Shown: in pieces, positions 12,794 to 24,900 of the stretch
Layout: each line of letters opens with the position of its first letter
How positions within the stretch are numbered: the stretch's first letter is position 1
DNA from: Zygnema circumcarinatum
Taxonomy: Eukaryota > Streptophyta > Zygnematophyceae > Zygnematales > Zygnemataceae
DNA: 64,000 nt
NCBI GenBank assembly: GCA_037447605.1
Contig: CM074805.1
Location: 689,606-753,605, forward strand
Direction: 5' to 3'
The notes under the pieces: model-generated
Database searches by the model: none
The model's input: the letters and a program-made list of their open reading frames with translations, nothing else
Told to the model about the DNA's origin: nothing
Made by a program: the position numbers and the translations under genes

Positions 12794-13425
12794 AGGCGTC
12801 GTCTGCAGACATTGTTCAGCTCGTTATGCGGACAATGACTCGCATGTTCCCCAAAGGGGTGGGACCTTCTCGCTAGACGGGCAGGTTGTCGCTGTTTAAC
12901 TCAATGCTGAACGGGACGGTGAAACGGTTTCTATGCTGCTGCACCTGTCGCTCAACTCTGCGCATTGACATACAGTAGCTTGCTTACCATATTCTCCGAC
13001 ACTCACGAACAGCGTGCAAGGCAGCTAAAGTTGCTGGCCGTTGAAACAAATTCCACTTCTGCTTCGCCGAATGTACGGTCAGTTCCGTGAGAGACTGCAC
13101 CGGCCAGACGTCTCTTCCCACCTCCAGCCCCTCGACGACGGGACGCGGGATACATGCGGGTTACATGTCTAAGTTGAAGTTACAGTTACATTCATGGGGC
13201 ACATGCAACTGAGGAGCCAGTTGGCTCGATTCTTTTGCCGCCCCGGCAGCGTGCCGGCAGGCCAGCCTGTTACACGTGTACAATGTCGGCAGGAAATGAT
13301 TTCATCGTACGGCCGTGCTTGGTACCGTTGACCCAGAAAACGGGGGATTCTGACCTTAGGGAGGATTCTGATGAAGTAACTCTGTCTTTATCGAGGTTTT
13401 TAGTCGAAGAGCGTGACTTTACCGC
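12794..13425 (+). repeat. Interspersed repeat, copy 1 (uninterrupted)
   Basis: This block starts AAGGCGTCGTCTGCAGAC. It is closely matched by 18520-18756 joined to 20641-21004, with long identical runs such as GTTCCCCAAAGGG, GAAACGGTTTCTATG, TTGAAACAAATTCC, GCTTGGTACCGTTGACCC and CTGTCTTTATCGAGGTT. No long ORF is shared between the copies, so it looks like a non-autonomous mobile element or a segmental duplication. Its ends are approximate. Confidence 0.75.
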
Positions 13426-13565
13426 GCTGGACTGGACGGCAGATACGGTACCATACGGACGTCGTTTTTCGTCTTTTTTCGTTTTTAGTAGTATTTCTCC
13501 CACGGTACGGACGAACTATTGTGTCGGACATGCCCCAGAATTGACTTGCAGTGCCCAGCAGGCTC

Positions 13566-13660
13566 AATACGATACGACATTTTGCAATGAGATACGATAC
13601 AATACTGCATTCTAAAATGCGATACGATACGATATGAGTACGATATGATACGATACGAGG
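13566..13660. repeat. GATAC/TACGA pentanucleotide microsatellite
   Basis: Degenerate GATACGATAC units run through this stretch (for example AATACGATACGACATT, GCGATACGATACGATATG, GATATGATACGATACGAGG). It lies directly 3' of repeat copy 1 and about 220 bp upstream of the GT8-GT64 start codon. Confidence 0.8.
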
Positions 13661-13882
13661 CAGGACAGCCTCGTATTGGACCTTGGATCCGGAAAAGACA
13701 CGACGCCATGGCGGCGGGATCCCGGAGGCGGGCGGGCAGGAGGGAGGCTGGCGAGTGGCGAGGGGCGGCGGGAGACGCAGGGCCCTGCAATGCGAGTCTG
13801 CCGCTGTAGAGGGGAGGGAGGGATGGAGGGAGGGAAAGAAGGTTTCTGAGGCAGTGTGCTGTGTGCTCTTCATGACTCTGCG

Positions 13883-16800
13883 ATGACTGAAACGACACCT
13901 GCAGCGCAGGGAATGCAGGAAAATGGAAGCTGGCCATGGCGGAAGGCCATATTGCTCGTCTTTATTACGGCTACTGTTCTGTGCCAGACGGTTTTTTTCA
14001 TAGTGAAGCCTTTGGATTCCGTCCCGAAGGAGAAAAATGCTTACTTTACTGTTCTATGTGGGAACAGCAGGAGGGACGCAACCCTAGTCCTTGTTCGCTC
14101 GCTCGTTCAGACGGGAACACGCCATGACATTGTTGTGCGAGCCATGGGGGTAACAAAGGGCACCATTGACAGGCTGAGGCGCCTAGGAGCCAAGGTGGAC
14201 GTTGTCAGGAAGCAGACTGCGCTTCCGGACAATGAGGCAGGAGCAAAAAACTCATTAAAGTACAATTACTGCAGGTAATTTTCTGGATAAACTTGCCCTG
14301 TGTAGGTTTCAAGAGGCTTTGGATTGGTTGTCGGATGCGCAATGCGAGTTTTGAACTGTAAACGGGCGAAGAAGACGTGAGAATGAAGGCTTTCGCCATA
14401 GACATATTGAACATTGCAATCAGGCTGCAGGCTTTAGTGCCAAAAAACTCAAGTTTTCGCTCACTCCCTCTGATTAGCTGGTTAGCTGATGGCAGCATTG
14501 CTATGGTGCCACACACGCAGGTGCCATTTTGAAGGAATTCTGTATCCTGTAACTTATTCGAAGTCCTTGTTTTGGAGCACGCAGGTTTTTGAAGCTGGCA
14601 GCATGGAGTATGGTAAATTATAGTAAGGTCGTCTACTTGGATAATGACATCCTTCCTCTCAGCAATATTGACGAGCTCTTTTTGCGGTCGAGGCTTGCAG
14701 CCACCCCTGAGGTGCTCTCACCGGACAGGTTTAACGGTGGCGTTATTGTCCTAGAACCCAATTTTGCAACTTACCAAGATATGCTAACGAAGGTAAAAAG
14801 ACGCACACCTTACAGTACAAGAGATCCGGAAGGGGCGAAGCGCATTGTATGTCTGGATGCTGCTAGACATCGTGCTTCCATATCTTGTCAAATTCATGGT
14901 CGCTACTTCCTTTCCTTTCCTTTCGCTAATCTTTCGCCGACAAAAATGAAATCGAGGAAGTCTGCTTGTCATCGAACTTGAGATTCAGACCGTTAACTAT
15001 GTGATTGGGTTAAGTGGTCAAAGGATTTCCAATGATAACAGCTACTTTCTACTTCACAGTCACCTTATTGAGTGTGTATTAAGTCTGTGCAAGCATAACA
15101 TGTGTTTAGTTGATTAAAGGATTGGATTGGCCCGGTTAAATCAGCACACGACTTGGACTTCGACCGCTGCTGCCTTTTATTGACACCTGTATAAGCCTCA
15201 TGCTCCTTTTACGCTAAACATATTGACTCCTCTAGACTGGTGCACGGAACATTCCTGTGTATGATTTAAAATGTCAAGTGCTTAGTCTAAAAGTGGTTTC
15301 CAGGAGTGCACTGAGCAGCTCAACGATAGCGTTAACCGGTGTACTGAATCCTCTTGAGGCAATGGAATTGACAGCTAACTTCAAACCTTACCGACAACGT
15401 GGATGAGTTCTTAAATAACTACTTCGCCTCCTGGAAATACGGAGGGAAGAATGCGAAGCTGGACCACATGTACAATGCCATGGTCTCATTGGCCATTGCA
15501 CCCGGATGGAAGACCTCTTTAGAACCAAATGTGAAGGTTCTGCATTTTCCAGGCACTGTAAAGCCCTGGACTAAGGTTAATGGTGAGGTACGGTTTGCAA
15601 ATCCTTCCTCAACACAGGAAAACTGGTGCAATGTCGCTTACGCTTATGCTGTCCTTGCCTGATGGTTACTGCAGTACGTAGACCAACCTGCATAGTTGCG
15701 TAGGAGGCTCTGAATTTTTCTGGCACACGACAAGATCGTGAAATGACCCTTCACCCTCATTGGCCTTTTTGACGATTGTTTAGTGATTCGGAGGGGCTTA
15801 ACATGCATGCTGATGGATGTTTCTTCAAGTTCAACACTCATCGAGATCGGGTGTGAATGGTTGCAGTTTCCTACAAAACAGCGGTACGATATTCTTTGGT
15901 GGCAGGCATATGACGATATGCAAAAAGCACTGGCACCAGCCACCCTAGGCTCATCAGAAAATCAATCCTTATCTACTCGGCAATCGCCGGAATGCAATTT
16001 TCAATTTATGGCATATACCAGGCAAGAATCCTGCTTCATGTCCGTAGTCTGTGTCTCTCTGTGTCTCTCTGTTGTTAATGGCGGCATGCGTAAAGGGCCC
16101 TTCTGGTGGGGATGACAAGAGTTGTGCGATCAAGTTCAAGTCTGTCTGCAGTAAGTTCTATAGTTAGAGTGAGAAAAGGGTTTGTCATCAGGTCTGCGGT
16201 ACAGGAAGGAGGTTCCACCTGTTACATGCTGCATCTTCCTTATTCAGGGAGACCAGTTTCATATCATGAAGGTTTAGATATCACCTTCAAGTTCTGGGTT
16301 GGAAAGTCCTCCCTCAGCAAGGTTTGATACTATTATGTTTTGCCTTTTTTCAAGTCGGTTAAGGCAAGAACATGTTTTTTAATCCTCGTCTGTTGTGTTG
16401 CGCAGGGGAACTATTGTGACTGGAAAGCTGAGTGTTGTTATGAATGTTTTCAACCGTTTAGATTCAGCAAAGACTCTCATAAAATGGTATGCTAAACTGA
16501 GTTTCGTCCACAAAATTTACATTGTCTGGGGGAATCCTTCTATCCTGCCTCTCCATAGCTCTTCCTATAATGTCAAAAAACCCATTGAGACCCTTTATTC
16601 TGGTATCGACAGCCTGAATGACCGCTTCAGACCCATTGAGACATTGGAGACTGAGGCAGTCCTTATTTGTGACGACGATATTGAAGTACAGGCAGGTGCA
16701 CTTAAGCTAGCCCTAAAGGTATGGGGGGAAAACCCATATCGCCTTGTGGGCTTCTACCCTCGAGCACATTATCGGCAGCCGGATACTAAGAAGCTGGTCT

Positions 16801-18153
16801 ATGTTGTCAGTCCAAGAAAGGAATACTCCATAGTGCTCACCAAAATGTTCATAATGCATGCGGACTTTCTGCGAGCGTACACATGCTACACTCCTAAAGC
16901 CATGAGGGACTTCGTGGAGACAAACAAAAACTGCGAGGACATAGTCATGAACAACATGGTTTCTCATCTCTCAGGCCTTCCGCCCCTCTTGGTTCAAGAT
17001 GAAGGAAAAATTGACACCGGTTTGTATTCCGGGCTGCATGCTCGCACCAAGCATGGTTTGGAAAGGTGCGTAATGATTCATTGAAATCTTGAAACTTAAA
17101 AGCGGCTCCCTCAGCCAGTGTTACAGTCGAAAGTTGTATTTTACCATGAATTTGAATGCGAATAGGTTAAAGGCTGCTTCAGAAAACATAGACTGCTCAA
17201 ACTTTCCTTCTTTCGTTCTCCAATCCTCTTTCCGCACACACCCTCTATCTCTCTTTCGCGCTTCACTCCTTTCCTCTCCTTTTCTCCTCTACTCTTCCCT
17301 CGTTTCACTTCTAAGCCCATACTCGATGTCTTGAGATTTTTACTTTCGACTGCTGCACAGAAAAGTAGTTTCCGAAGCTGTTTGTGCGCACTTGAGTCTG
17401 TAGAGAGCATTCTTTCGTGGCCCAGATAACACTTTCTAGATCTGAGTCCGTGTGGTACATGTTGCAGGAGTACATGTATGGATAACATGGAGAACATAGT
17501 GGGCTACATGTCTTTAAAGAATACATCCGAAGTCGTCACCTTCTTTCAAAGGGAGAAAAGGTCTCATGGGAAAAGGTAAGAAGAGCGTTTGCATCCTTCA
17601 TCCTGAACACTGTTTGTCGTTCACATTTTTTCTTTCTTCTTGCCCAACTCTTGATTCGGTCGATCTATTGTGCTTCTAGAATAACCGATCGACTATCCTT
17701 AAGAGTTGTTTTGAGGTGCCTTTTTATCTTTGAGAAAGTGTGGGTGATACAGCTATCTTTGCTTACAAAAGCTGATATTGTCTTTCACTGTAATGTCCTC
17801 CGCGGTAGTGAGGGAGGAGGGGGGCAGTGAAATCGTTGCATGTTTTGAAATCTGGAGACAAAGTGAAGAGGAAAGCCCCCAGTCCATTGTATTGTAAACA
17901 GAATTAATGATTTTACATTGTGCAGCACATGTACTGTTGAGTCTATCCTCAGTTCAAATGTCGTGTCTGTCTAGTGATTGTTTCAGAATGAGCACGTGCA
18001 AGGCCAGCCACTGACAAGTGCTGGTATTCTTTCAGGATCAGTAATTGGCGCAGTTGGAGGAAATGGAAGGCTTGGAAGGAAACGCAAAAAGCGAAGAACC
18101 AAACGTCAGACAAAGCTCGGTCTAAAAAGAGAACATCGGCCTCCTTCAACTAA
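13883..18153 (+). CDS. Type II membrane glycosyltransferase with fused GT8 and GT64 domains (7 exons, 613 aa)
   Basis: Exons: 13883-14274, 14585-14792, 15375-15575, 15867-16021, 16406-17065, 17468-17575, 18036-18153; phases agree throughout. The start at 13883 gives a short cytosolic head and a membrane anchor (about residues 16-36, AILLVFITATVLCQTVFFIV), as in Golgi enzymes. The N-terminal half is glycogenin-like GT8: AYFTVLCGNSRRDATLVLVRS, the DxD motif in VVYLDNDILPL (150-152), RFNGGVIVLEPN and HFPGTVKPW. Exon 4 adds the GT8-style tail RYDILWWQAYDDMQ. Exon 5 is an exostosin C-terminal (GT64) domain: LSVVMNVFNR, KIYIVWGNP, the catalytic VLICDDDIE (408-410), LVGFYPRAH and NCEDIVMNNMVS. The intron between exons 4 and 5 uses a GC donor (CCAG|GCAAGA). 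Reading through the exon-3 donor would stop near 15660 and separate the domains, so the fusion rests on splice and phase logic and needs RNA evidence. Substrate unknown; a wall, proteoglycan or GIPC glycan role is inference. Confidence 0.85.
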
Positions 18154-18519
18154 CTGAAGGAATAAGAGCGACTTTGAGGCCATGGGACCAACCCGGTGCT
18201 TAGTCAGTCATCCGGGGACAATTCCGTGCGCGGAGGTCGCCCTTTTATGTATGTAAAACGTGGGCCATGTGGAACATGCACTCGACACGAACGCCATGTA
18301 TCCGTTTGGACCTTCACAATCTCGCTCCTACGACTGTCTGAATAACTGTCTGTTCCGCTGCAGAATCTGCTGCCCCCCACCATATAGCCAAGTGTGCAGA
18401 ACATGTTCAGGGGTGTTAAGGGGACCGAGTTCCATGTGGAGTTTGTGTCGCGTAACGTTTAGTGAGCGTACATTCTCGTCCAGACTTGATGTGCCGCCAC
18501 TCCCATGCGGTGTTGTCTA

Positions 18520-18756
18520 AGGCGTCGTCTGCAGACATTGTTCCGCTCGTCGTGCGGGCAATATGGTGACTTGCATGTTCCCCAAAGGGCTGGGAGCTTC
18601 TCGCTAGTCGGGCAGGGTTTCGCGCACTGTTGAACGGAACGTGAAACGGTTTCTATGTTTTTGTTGCAACAGCAACATACTCGACTCGGCGCCTCGACAT
18701 AGAAACACTGCACGCGCGGGCACATGTCTGAAAACGGTCACTTAAAAGTTGCTGGC
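18520..18756 (+). repeat. Interspersed repeat, copy 2, left part
   Basis: It matches 12794-13038 in the same orientation (AAGGCGTCGTCTGCAGAC... to AAAGTTGCTGGC). At 18757 the match stops and resumes at 20641, so this copy is split by about 1.9 kb. Confidence 0.75.
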
Positions 18757-19202
18757 AAGAGGCAATTCAGCCATAGCCCTGCATTTCATTTTTCGAAACA
18801 AAACCGAACCAACCCGAAGTCAACTGTGCTAAGTCAACGGGTCAATGTTGCGATGATTGACGCGCGGGGTTTACTGAAAAGGTCAGTTTGTCGGAAGATT
18901 TCGTTCGCACCCAAAAGAAGTGCCGACAAGGAGCCATCATACGTCACTTTGGACCCCTTATGCATACGTGGCGAGCCGTGGTTGGCCAATATTGAAATTA
19001 AAAATTAACCGCACCACGAACGGAGGGCGGCCCTCAATTTGAGTTTGTCGCGACGGGGCGCCGTTTGGGCCACTTTCTTCAAAGTGCGGTCGCGGGTTCG
19101 AGGTCTGAGGGCCCCCCCACGGGCGACTGCGGAAAACTCCGTTCGGGAATTTTCGGTTTACTAATGTTGACTCGAAATGTTACGGATATCAAGTTTTTAG
19201 TA

Positions 19203-20268
19203 CAGTCTAATCACGTTATAGTAGGGCGTGTCAGACTTAACAAAATGTTACGAATATCGAGTTTTTAGTATTACGAGAATCGAGGTTACTAAGTACTAAA
19301 AATCATCGCGCCCCCGAACCTAAACCGAACCGAACGGAAGTCAACTGTGCTAAGTCAACGGGTCAACGTTGCGAAGATTGACCCGTAGGGTTTACTGAAA
19401 TTGCATTTCTTCGCACGATTTTGTTCGCACCCAAAAGAGGCGCCGAAATGGACGTGCGAAGAAAATACTGGCGAAAATCGCGTCAACGTGACGTCATGGT
19501 TGTTTTCCCGGCTTCCCGCCCGCGCCCGCGCCCGCCCGTGACGCGCAACACGACACAACGACAAGCGGTCTCCGCGCGCCGCGCCGGCGCTGGTTCTAAG
19601 TTTGAGGGCCCCGCGCGAGGGCGAAGTTGCGAAGACGGCGTTTGGAGAAGTGCGAAGACGGCGATCGCGGATTGCGAACAGGACCGCGCCGCGAGTGCGA
19701 AAAACTACGCTCGAGAATTTTAGTTTTACTGACGTTGACTCGAAATGTTACGAATATCGAGTTTTTAGTATTACGAGAATTTTTTAAGTCTGACACGCCC
19801 TAGTGACTGTGTCGGTCCCCACACATTTGTGTCATTATATCGGTAATGACCCGTTTGTCATTTCACATTTATAGTAACAATGTTATTACATATGTTTTTG
19901 CGGTATATCCGTACTACTTTGATACCGTACATTGTACTTTTTGGGCAGTCGTCACGTGGGTAGGTGTGTACGAACCCTATTGAGCATGTGTACGGACAAG
20001 TTGATATGTACGGTCAAGTCGATATCTGACGATATTAGTCGATAATGTGTACGGTCGTAATATATTTGTAACGCATATTCCAATACGTGGGTGGATAATA
20101 TCGACATTTTGAATATATAGTAACAATCAGGGTTTTTCAACGTCATTATATCCGTAATGGCGTCACTACTGGCGCAGGATCTGCAGTGGTGCAATTCCGT
20201 TCCCGGAAAAAAAGTCAGTATCTCCATGCTGTTCTTATAAACAGTGTCACTATAACGTGATTAGACTG
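19203..20268. mobile_element. Tc1/mariner-type MITE with long terminal inverted repeats and TA target duplication
   Basis: The left terminus 19203-19240 begins CAGTCTAATCACGTTATA and continues to GTCAGACTTAA. The right terminus is its reverse complement, split into TTAAGTCTGACACGCCC (784-800 of the 19-kb block, i.e. 19784-19800) and TATAACGTGATTAGACTG (20251-20268). The arms agree apart from a 3-nt indel. TA flanks both outer ends (19201-19202 and 20269-20270). The CAGT start, TA duplication and lack of coding capacity are characteristic of non-autonomous Tc1/mariner elements. Confidence 0.8.
19803..20250. mobile_element. Nested 448-bp element inside the right inverted repeat of the MITE
   Basis: Sequence begins GTGACTGTGTCGG and ends ...AACAGTGTCAC, giving short imperfect inverted ends. 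It is bordered by TA at 19801-19802 and 20251-20252. Removing it restores the outer element's right terminal repeat, so it inserted later. Interior is AT-rich and non-coding. Confidence 0.7.
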
Positions 20269-20640
20269 TATTACGATTTTTTCTTAAGTCTAACGGATGG
20301 AGCAAACTTTCATTGAACTCGCGATGGCGAGGCCATCAAATGTACATGGATAAAGGCAAAATGTGGAACCACGAAGGACTGGTCACAAAGGACCGAAACA
20401 CAATAAAACGAAGCTAGGAGCGGAAAACTACGCCTAGGCACAACAACGCAGCCCTAGAAGCAGCCGCGAAGGTCACCGATGTGAGGCACGTCGCGAGGAG
20501 GGAGCGGCGGAAGTCCACCAACACGGTCACCAACAACTGCAGCACGCCGAAGAAGCGTAGAAGCGAGGCAACGCTGAAGGGCGACGGAAATACCCTACTC
20601 CCTACTCTGTGTGGCCTCATCTATTTTTACGATGGCATGA

Positions 20641-21004
20641 TTGAAACAAATTCCCCTTCTACGCCGCCGAATGTATGTATGGTCATCAGTGAGAGAATGC
20701 ACCGGCCCACCAGCCCTCGACGGCGGGATGCGGGACACATGCGAGATACATGTCACTTTCACAGTTACAGTCACGAGACACATGCAGCTGCGGAGTCAGT
20801 TGGCGACCCCCGCTAGCGTGGCTCGTCGTGCCGACAGGCCAGCCTGTTACGCGTGTGAAATGTCGGCAGGCGATGATTGCATCGTACGGTCGTGCTTGGT
20901 ACCGTTGACCCGGAAAACGGGGGAGTCTGACCTTAGGGAGAATTTCTGATGAAGTGACCCTGTCTTTATCGAGGTTCTTACTCAACATCTGTGACTTTAC
21001 CGCG
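20641..21004 (+). repeat. Interspersed repeat, copy 2, right part
   Basis: It matches 13041-13425 in the same orientation, beginning TTGAAACAAATTCC and ending in the block GTGACTTTACCGCG. Small indels and about 15% divergence separate the copies by eye. Confidence 0.75.
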
Positions 21005-21975
21005 GCCGTGAGTCGCATAACCGCACAGGGACTAGGGCAGGATGTGGGCCCACTTTGTGCCTCAAATTTGTTGTCGTTTTGTTGGTAAATGCGAGACTTA
21101 TAGTCCACGCTCTTTGTCCAAATCTGCGTTCATTTCCATCAAAGGCTCAGCAAAGGCTTGGCCCACAAACCAATGATCCATATTCCAAGACTTTTGAAGC
21201 CACGTTCTTGTAACGGAGTCCCCCTACTAGGGGGGGGGCTTTCACATTGTAGCTTTCCTATATGGAATCCGAATTTGCTGGTTCAGGATTACTGCGAATT
21301 GGTACAGTCCGTAGCAAGTAAATTCGAAGCCCAAGTCTGAACCCTCCTGCATGGGTGGATGGGTAGATTCCCATTTTAAAGGTTTGCTCCTTCCCGTGTT
21401 TGATTTATTCCCATGTTCGTTTGCCGCGTGCACATTATGTGCAGCGTGAAGTTGCATTATTGGAGCACGTGTTGCTGGGCATCCTCGATGAAATTTATAC
21501 ACAACACCGCCAGTGCTGCCACGTGCGCATGGCGGCAAAAAAAAAAAAAAGAACAAAACAACGCATGAAAAGGCAACGCAAACGCTGTAATTGTTTTCTA
21601 ATTCTCTCAGCAAGCAAGCTCCCAGAAAGCCCCTTGAAATCTTAATGTAAAAAGTTTTGAGCTGTGGGCAACAAATGCCGTAGACCCTCACTTTGAGGCA
21701 CGTGAAGCCCCTGACAACAATATGAAGTTCTTGGAATGGGTAGACACATGAGGGCAGATTCATGTAAGAAATAGGCAGAAGGACAATGGGCACACCTGGC
21801 AATCTAACTTGCGTTAGAGTAAAAAAAAAATGCTGTACAGGAAGTTGGAAAGTGAGCCAAGTCCTTCCATTGCCCCCCTGAAGCTGAAAGCCCACTGAGG
21901 CCTAGGACAGGATCATGCGGGCAAGAGAGAGCATGTGAAAAATGTTTCTTGTGGAGGCCCAAAAAAAAAAAAAGA

Positions 21976-24900
21976 TTACAATGAGGGAGCAGAGGATTCC
22001 GCAAATGAGCTGAAAGCAGCGGTCCAATCTGCCACAGTTCCTTCTCCATTCACCACCTGCACTTCAAAAAAGGACGAAAACTCAGAACAGGGAACAGCCT
22101 GAACCTGAGATGTCATAATTTCAAGCAAACATTCAAGGCAGGAAGGATCCACTTCTAACTAAAGGCAGGAAGAGCCCCTGCCATGATTTGACATATGCTT
22201 CAAAATGCAGCCCTCACTTACCTTCAGCTAGTGAATATCTACAATACGGTGAGGCCTAGCATGAGTTTTTAGAATAAAAAGTAAAGTTTTCATGGGACAG
22301 TTATGACTTTTACAAAAGGCATACTCTTCCGCGGTCTTAAAAACACATACTCTTGGAGAGTGCTAGAAGCCCTTGAACCACTTTTCCTCCTCCCAAGCAA
22401 ACAAAATGCATGTCACAAAACAACCACTTAATCCTTGTGCTTCCGCGGGCTGCTTGTTTGGAAAGACCAACAATTGGGAAAATTCCTCCTCACCTCAAAG
22501 ACAAGACCTTGCGTGGGGGGTGATTCCAAAGCCCTTACGCAGACCTCAGCCGCGTCTTCTCGGGTTATGCTCCCTCTCATTGTATCCCCCTGCGAATTAC
22601 CAGAACTCTATCAAAAACCTGCACTGCTAGCCGTCACGAAGCAGCTCTCCTCCTATGTGAAAGCTTTCGAACTAGGTCGCCAATTCAGATGCTGATTCAT
22701 CCTGCAACTGCACTAGACTGAAACAACAACATTTGCATTCTTCATATGCACTCCCTCTCAACTTAAAGGCTCATTTTGCTGCGGATATGCACCTGAGCAA
22801 AGGACAAGCCTAAACCTCCAGGCTCGTCCTTCAACTTGCCAGCACGAACAACAGTATGTGGAACTCCTGAACTTAGAATTAAAGCTTCATTCTGTGCTGC
22901 TTCCTTCAGTCCGCCAAACAGACCTCCAAACAATCCTCGTCCATCTTTAGCAGAGACACCTGCCTGCAAAAGCGGCCGGAGCCAAAGTAGGCATTGAGTT
23001 CGGTAGCTTTTAAACTCCTCTCTTTGAACAACAAGTGGTAGCAAACAAGGCAGCAGCTGTTCATAAAACTGCGAGATTATCGGCCCTAAAAAGTCCAAAT
23101 TATAATGCAAAAGAAATGGAAGGACACTCAAACTGCACCGAGTGGATCACTAAAGCTAAAACAAATCGTAGTCTCCAAGAAGAAGCTCGACCATGCTCTG
23201 AGGAAATCTGTGTTTTCCATGCAGTCAAAGTTGCTGTCACCTGAGACAAAAGCACAATATGTTCAACTCCCCTCGCCCGAGCTCGCTCTGCGACTTGGCC
23301 CACCTGCATCCACAAATCCCCAAAATTTAGATACATTTGTCTGGAAGCAGAAACGCGAGAAACAGAGAAACAGAGTGGCTTTTCTGAAAATAAGTGGACC
23401 TATAATGGCTTTTTGAATGGACAAGGATGGCTATGTGAGGAAAATTAGAAGGATGAAGACCAGTTTACTTGATTACTATATGTCTACTGGTCTCATGCTG
23501 CCCGATGGTGTGCACAGGGTGGCGATGTGTGCCGTTATGTTTCAATGAACGTGACTTACAAACTGAATGTAATTTCAGTAATGTCCATTGAAATCAACCC
23601 AATCAAATCTTGACTATAGTTTAAGTTCTACGTTGTCAATTCTGGAATTCAACAATGGCTTGCAGCTGACCAAACAAAGATACAGAGAAGAGCCTGCTAG
23701 TACTTTTTTTCCTATTAATAGAAAATCCCCTGCATGCTCCCAGAGTGTGTATAGGCTACCACGTTAAGCACCTTGACTGGACAGATCACAGCCCGTACTC
23801 CGTACAAAGCTTTATCAATGCTTTCAACATTTGTGACGTCCCCTGCAATTGGCTGAAAGCCCAAACATGTTTATCATAATCAGCCTCAATATTCTTGCAA
23901 TACACCAATAATGTCCTACTGATATTACACAGCAAAAGCTCGCCTGCACAGGCAATTCGCTGACGACCTTGAATATGCCCAAGGGAAACGTGTCGAAGTT
24001 CTTTGTTTATTGGTTGGAGGCTCGTCCCTTAGTTACCCCGAAAAGAAAATGCTACGAGAACAGAGGGCAGAAAAAGAACCTCCTTTTAAAGAGAAAACCG
24101 AAAACCGTATAACCTGAAACTGTATAATTTAGCATATTAATAGTACCTTTCATACGGCATCCCACCGAGTTGTGGCACTAACCTCTACATAGGGGCCAAA
24201 AGCTGAAGTAGCTGCCTTGGGGTCTTTAACCAATACTCGCACGCGGTACCTTCGAACGATTAAGGATAGAACCACCAACTGGAGGATATACAACCCCACT
24301 ACAAAAGGTCTCTGTGAGCTGTTCATCTGAAGTGAGATAGTGGAAGTTAGTCTTATGCTGCTACGCAGAAATTCGCAATCTGACTTGCTTACTAACAAGT
24401 GTGTAGAGAACAAGGGCATTGATCATAGTATTACTGAAACTGCAGCTATGGGATTTGCTAATTGCTGACATGAATCTGCATCTGTGCTGCGCTGCAGAGC
24501 AAGTAACTAATATCAACCAATCCAACTGATCGTGCATTCGGTCAATAAGTCATAGGCACACTTGCCAGCTACCAAAGGTCTCCAAGGAAACAACTTGTCT
24601 GAAAGGACTCCCTAATAAAGCATTATCAAACTTTCTACGCTTGGGTACTTCGAGTGACAATTTCCTTTTTCCGGTGAAATCACCGTGTGCCGCCTGAACA
24701 GAAAGAATTCAGCTGTTTGATACTCTTAACTTAAGACGTATATCACCACAAGGTGTGCAATTCTCCATTCAATCCAACTTATGCGACTTCATACCCAGTG
24801 CTAGATAATAAAATTTTCATGGCAATAAAGGAATCTGTAGATGATGTCTGAGCCTTCCCATCCGCATATTGAAACGAAAGTCTACTCTTTCTATCCACAA

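Larger units (their letters stand above)
12328..13882. other. Spacer between divergent ABC1K (-) and GT8-GT64 (+) genes
   Basis: This shared upstream region contains the 63-bp tandem repeat, repeat copy 1 and the GATAC microsatellite, then a GC/GA-rich stretch (13680-13850) that is probably the proximal promoter/5'UTR of the GT8-GT64 gene. No further coding exon was recognised. Confidence 0.6.
18757..20640. mobile_element. About 1.9-kb insertion splitting repeat copy 2
   Basis: The flanking sequence is continuous in copy 1 (GCTGGC|CGTTGAAAC at about 13038/13040), so this block is either an insertion or a deletion product of the other copy. It contains two direct repeats (18800-19200 and 19321-19770) that share phrases such as GAAGTCAACTGTGCTAAGTC, TTCGCACCCAAAAGA and GACTCGAAATGTTACG. 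It also contains a TIR element with TA flanks and a second element nested in it. No transposase ORF was seen. Confidence 0.6.
18154..21975. other. Repeat-rich spacer between GT8-GT64 (+) and NmrA-like (-) genes (convergent)
   Basis: Apart from the repeats listed separately (18520-21004), this holds the 3' regions of two convergent genes. 18154-18519 and 21005-21975 show no recognisable genes. A poly-A run lies at 21538-21550. Confidence 0.6.

Noticed and set aside
13235-13615. 126-codon plus-strand frame inside repeat copy 1
   Set aside because: The second copy at 20.6-21.0 kb does not keep the frame, so it is not a conserved protein.
15576-15662. Stop codon near 15660 as the true end of the GT8 protein
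   Set aside because: The donor at 15575 joins in phase to an exon at 15867 with a GT8-like tail (WWQAYDD), and that exon joins in phase to the GT64 exon; kept only as an alternative transcript end.
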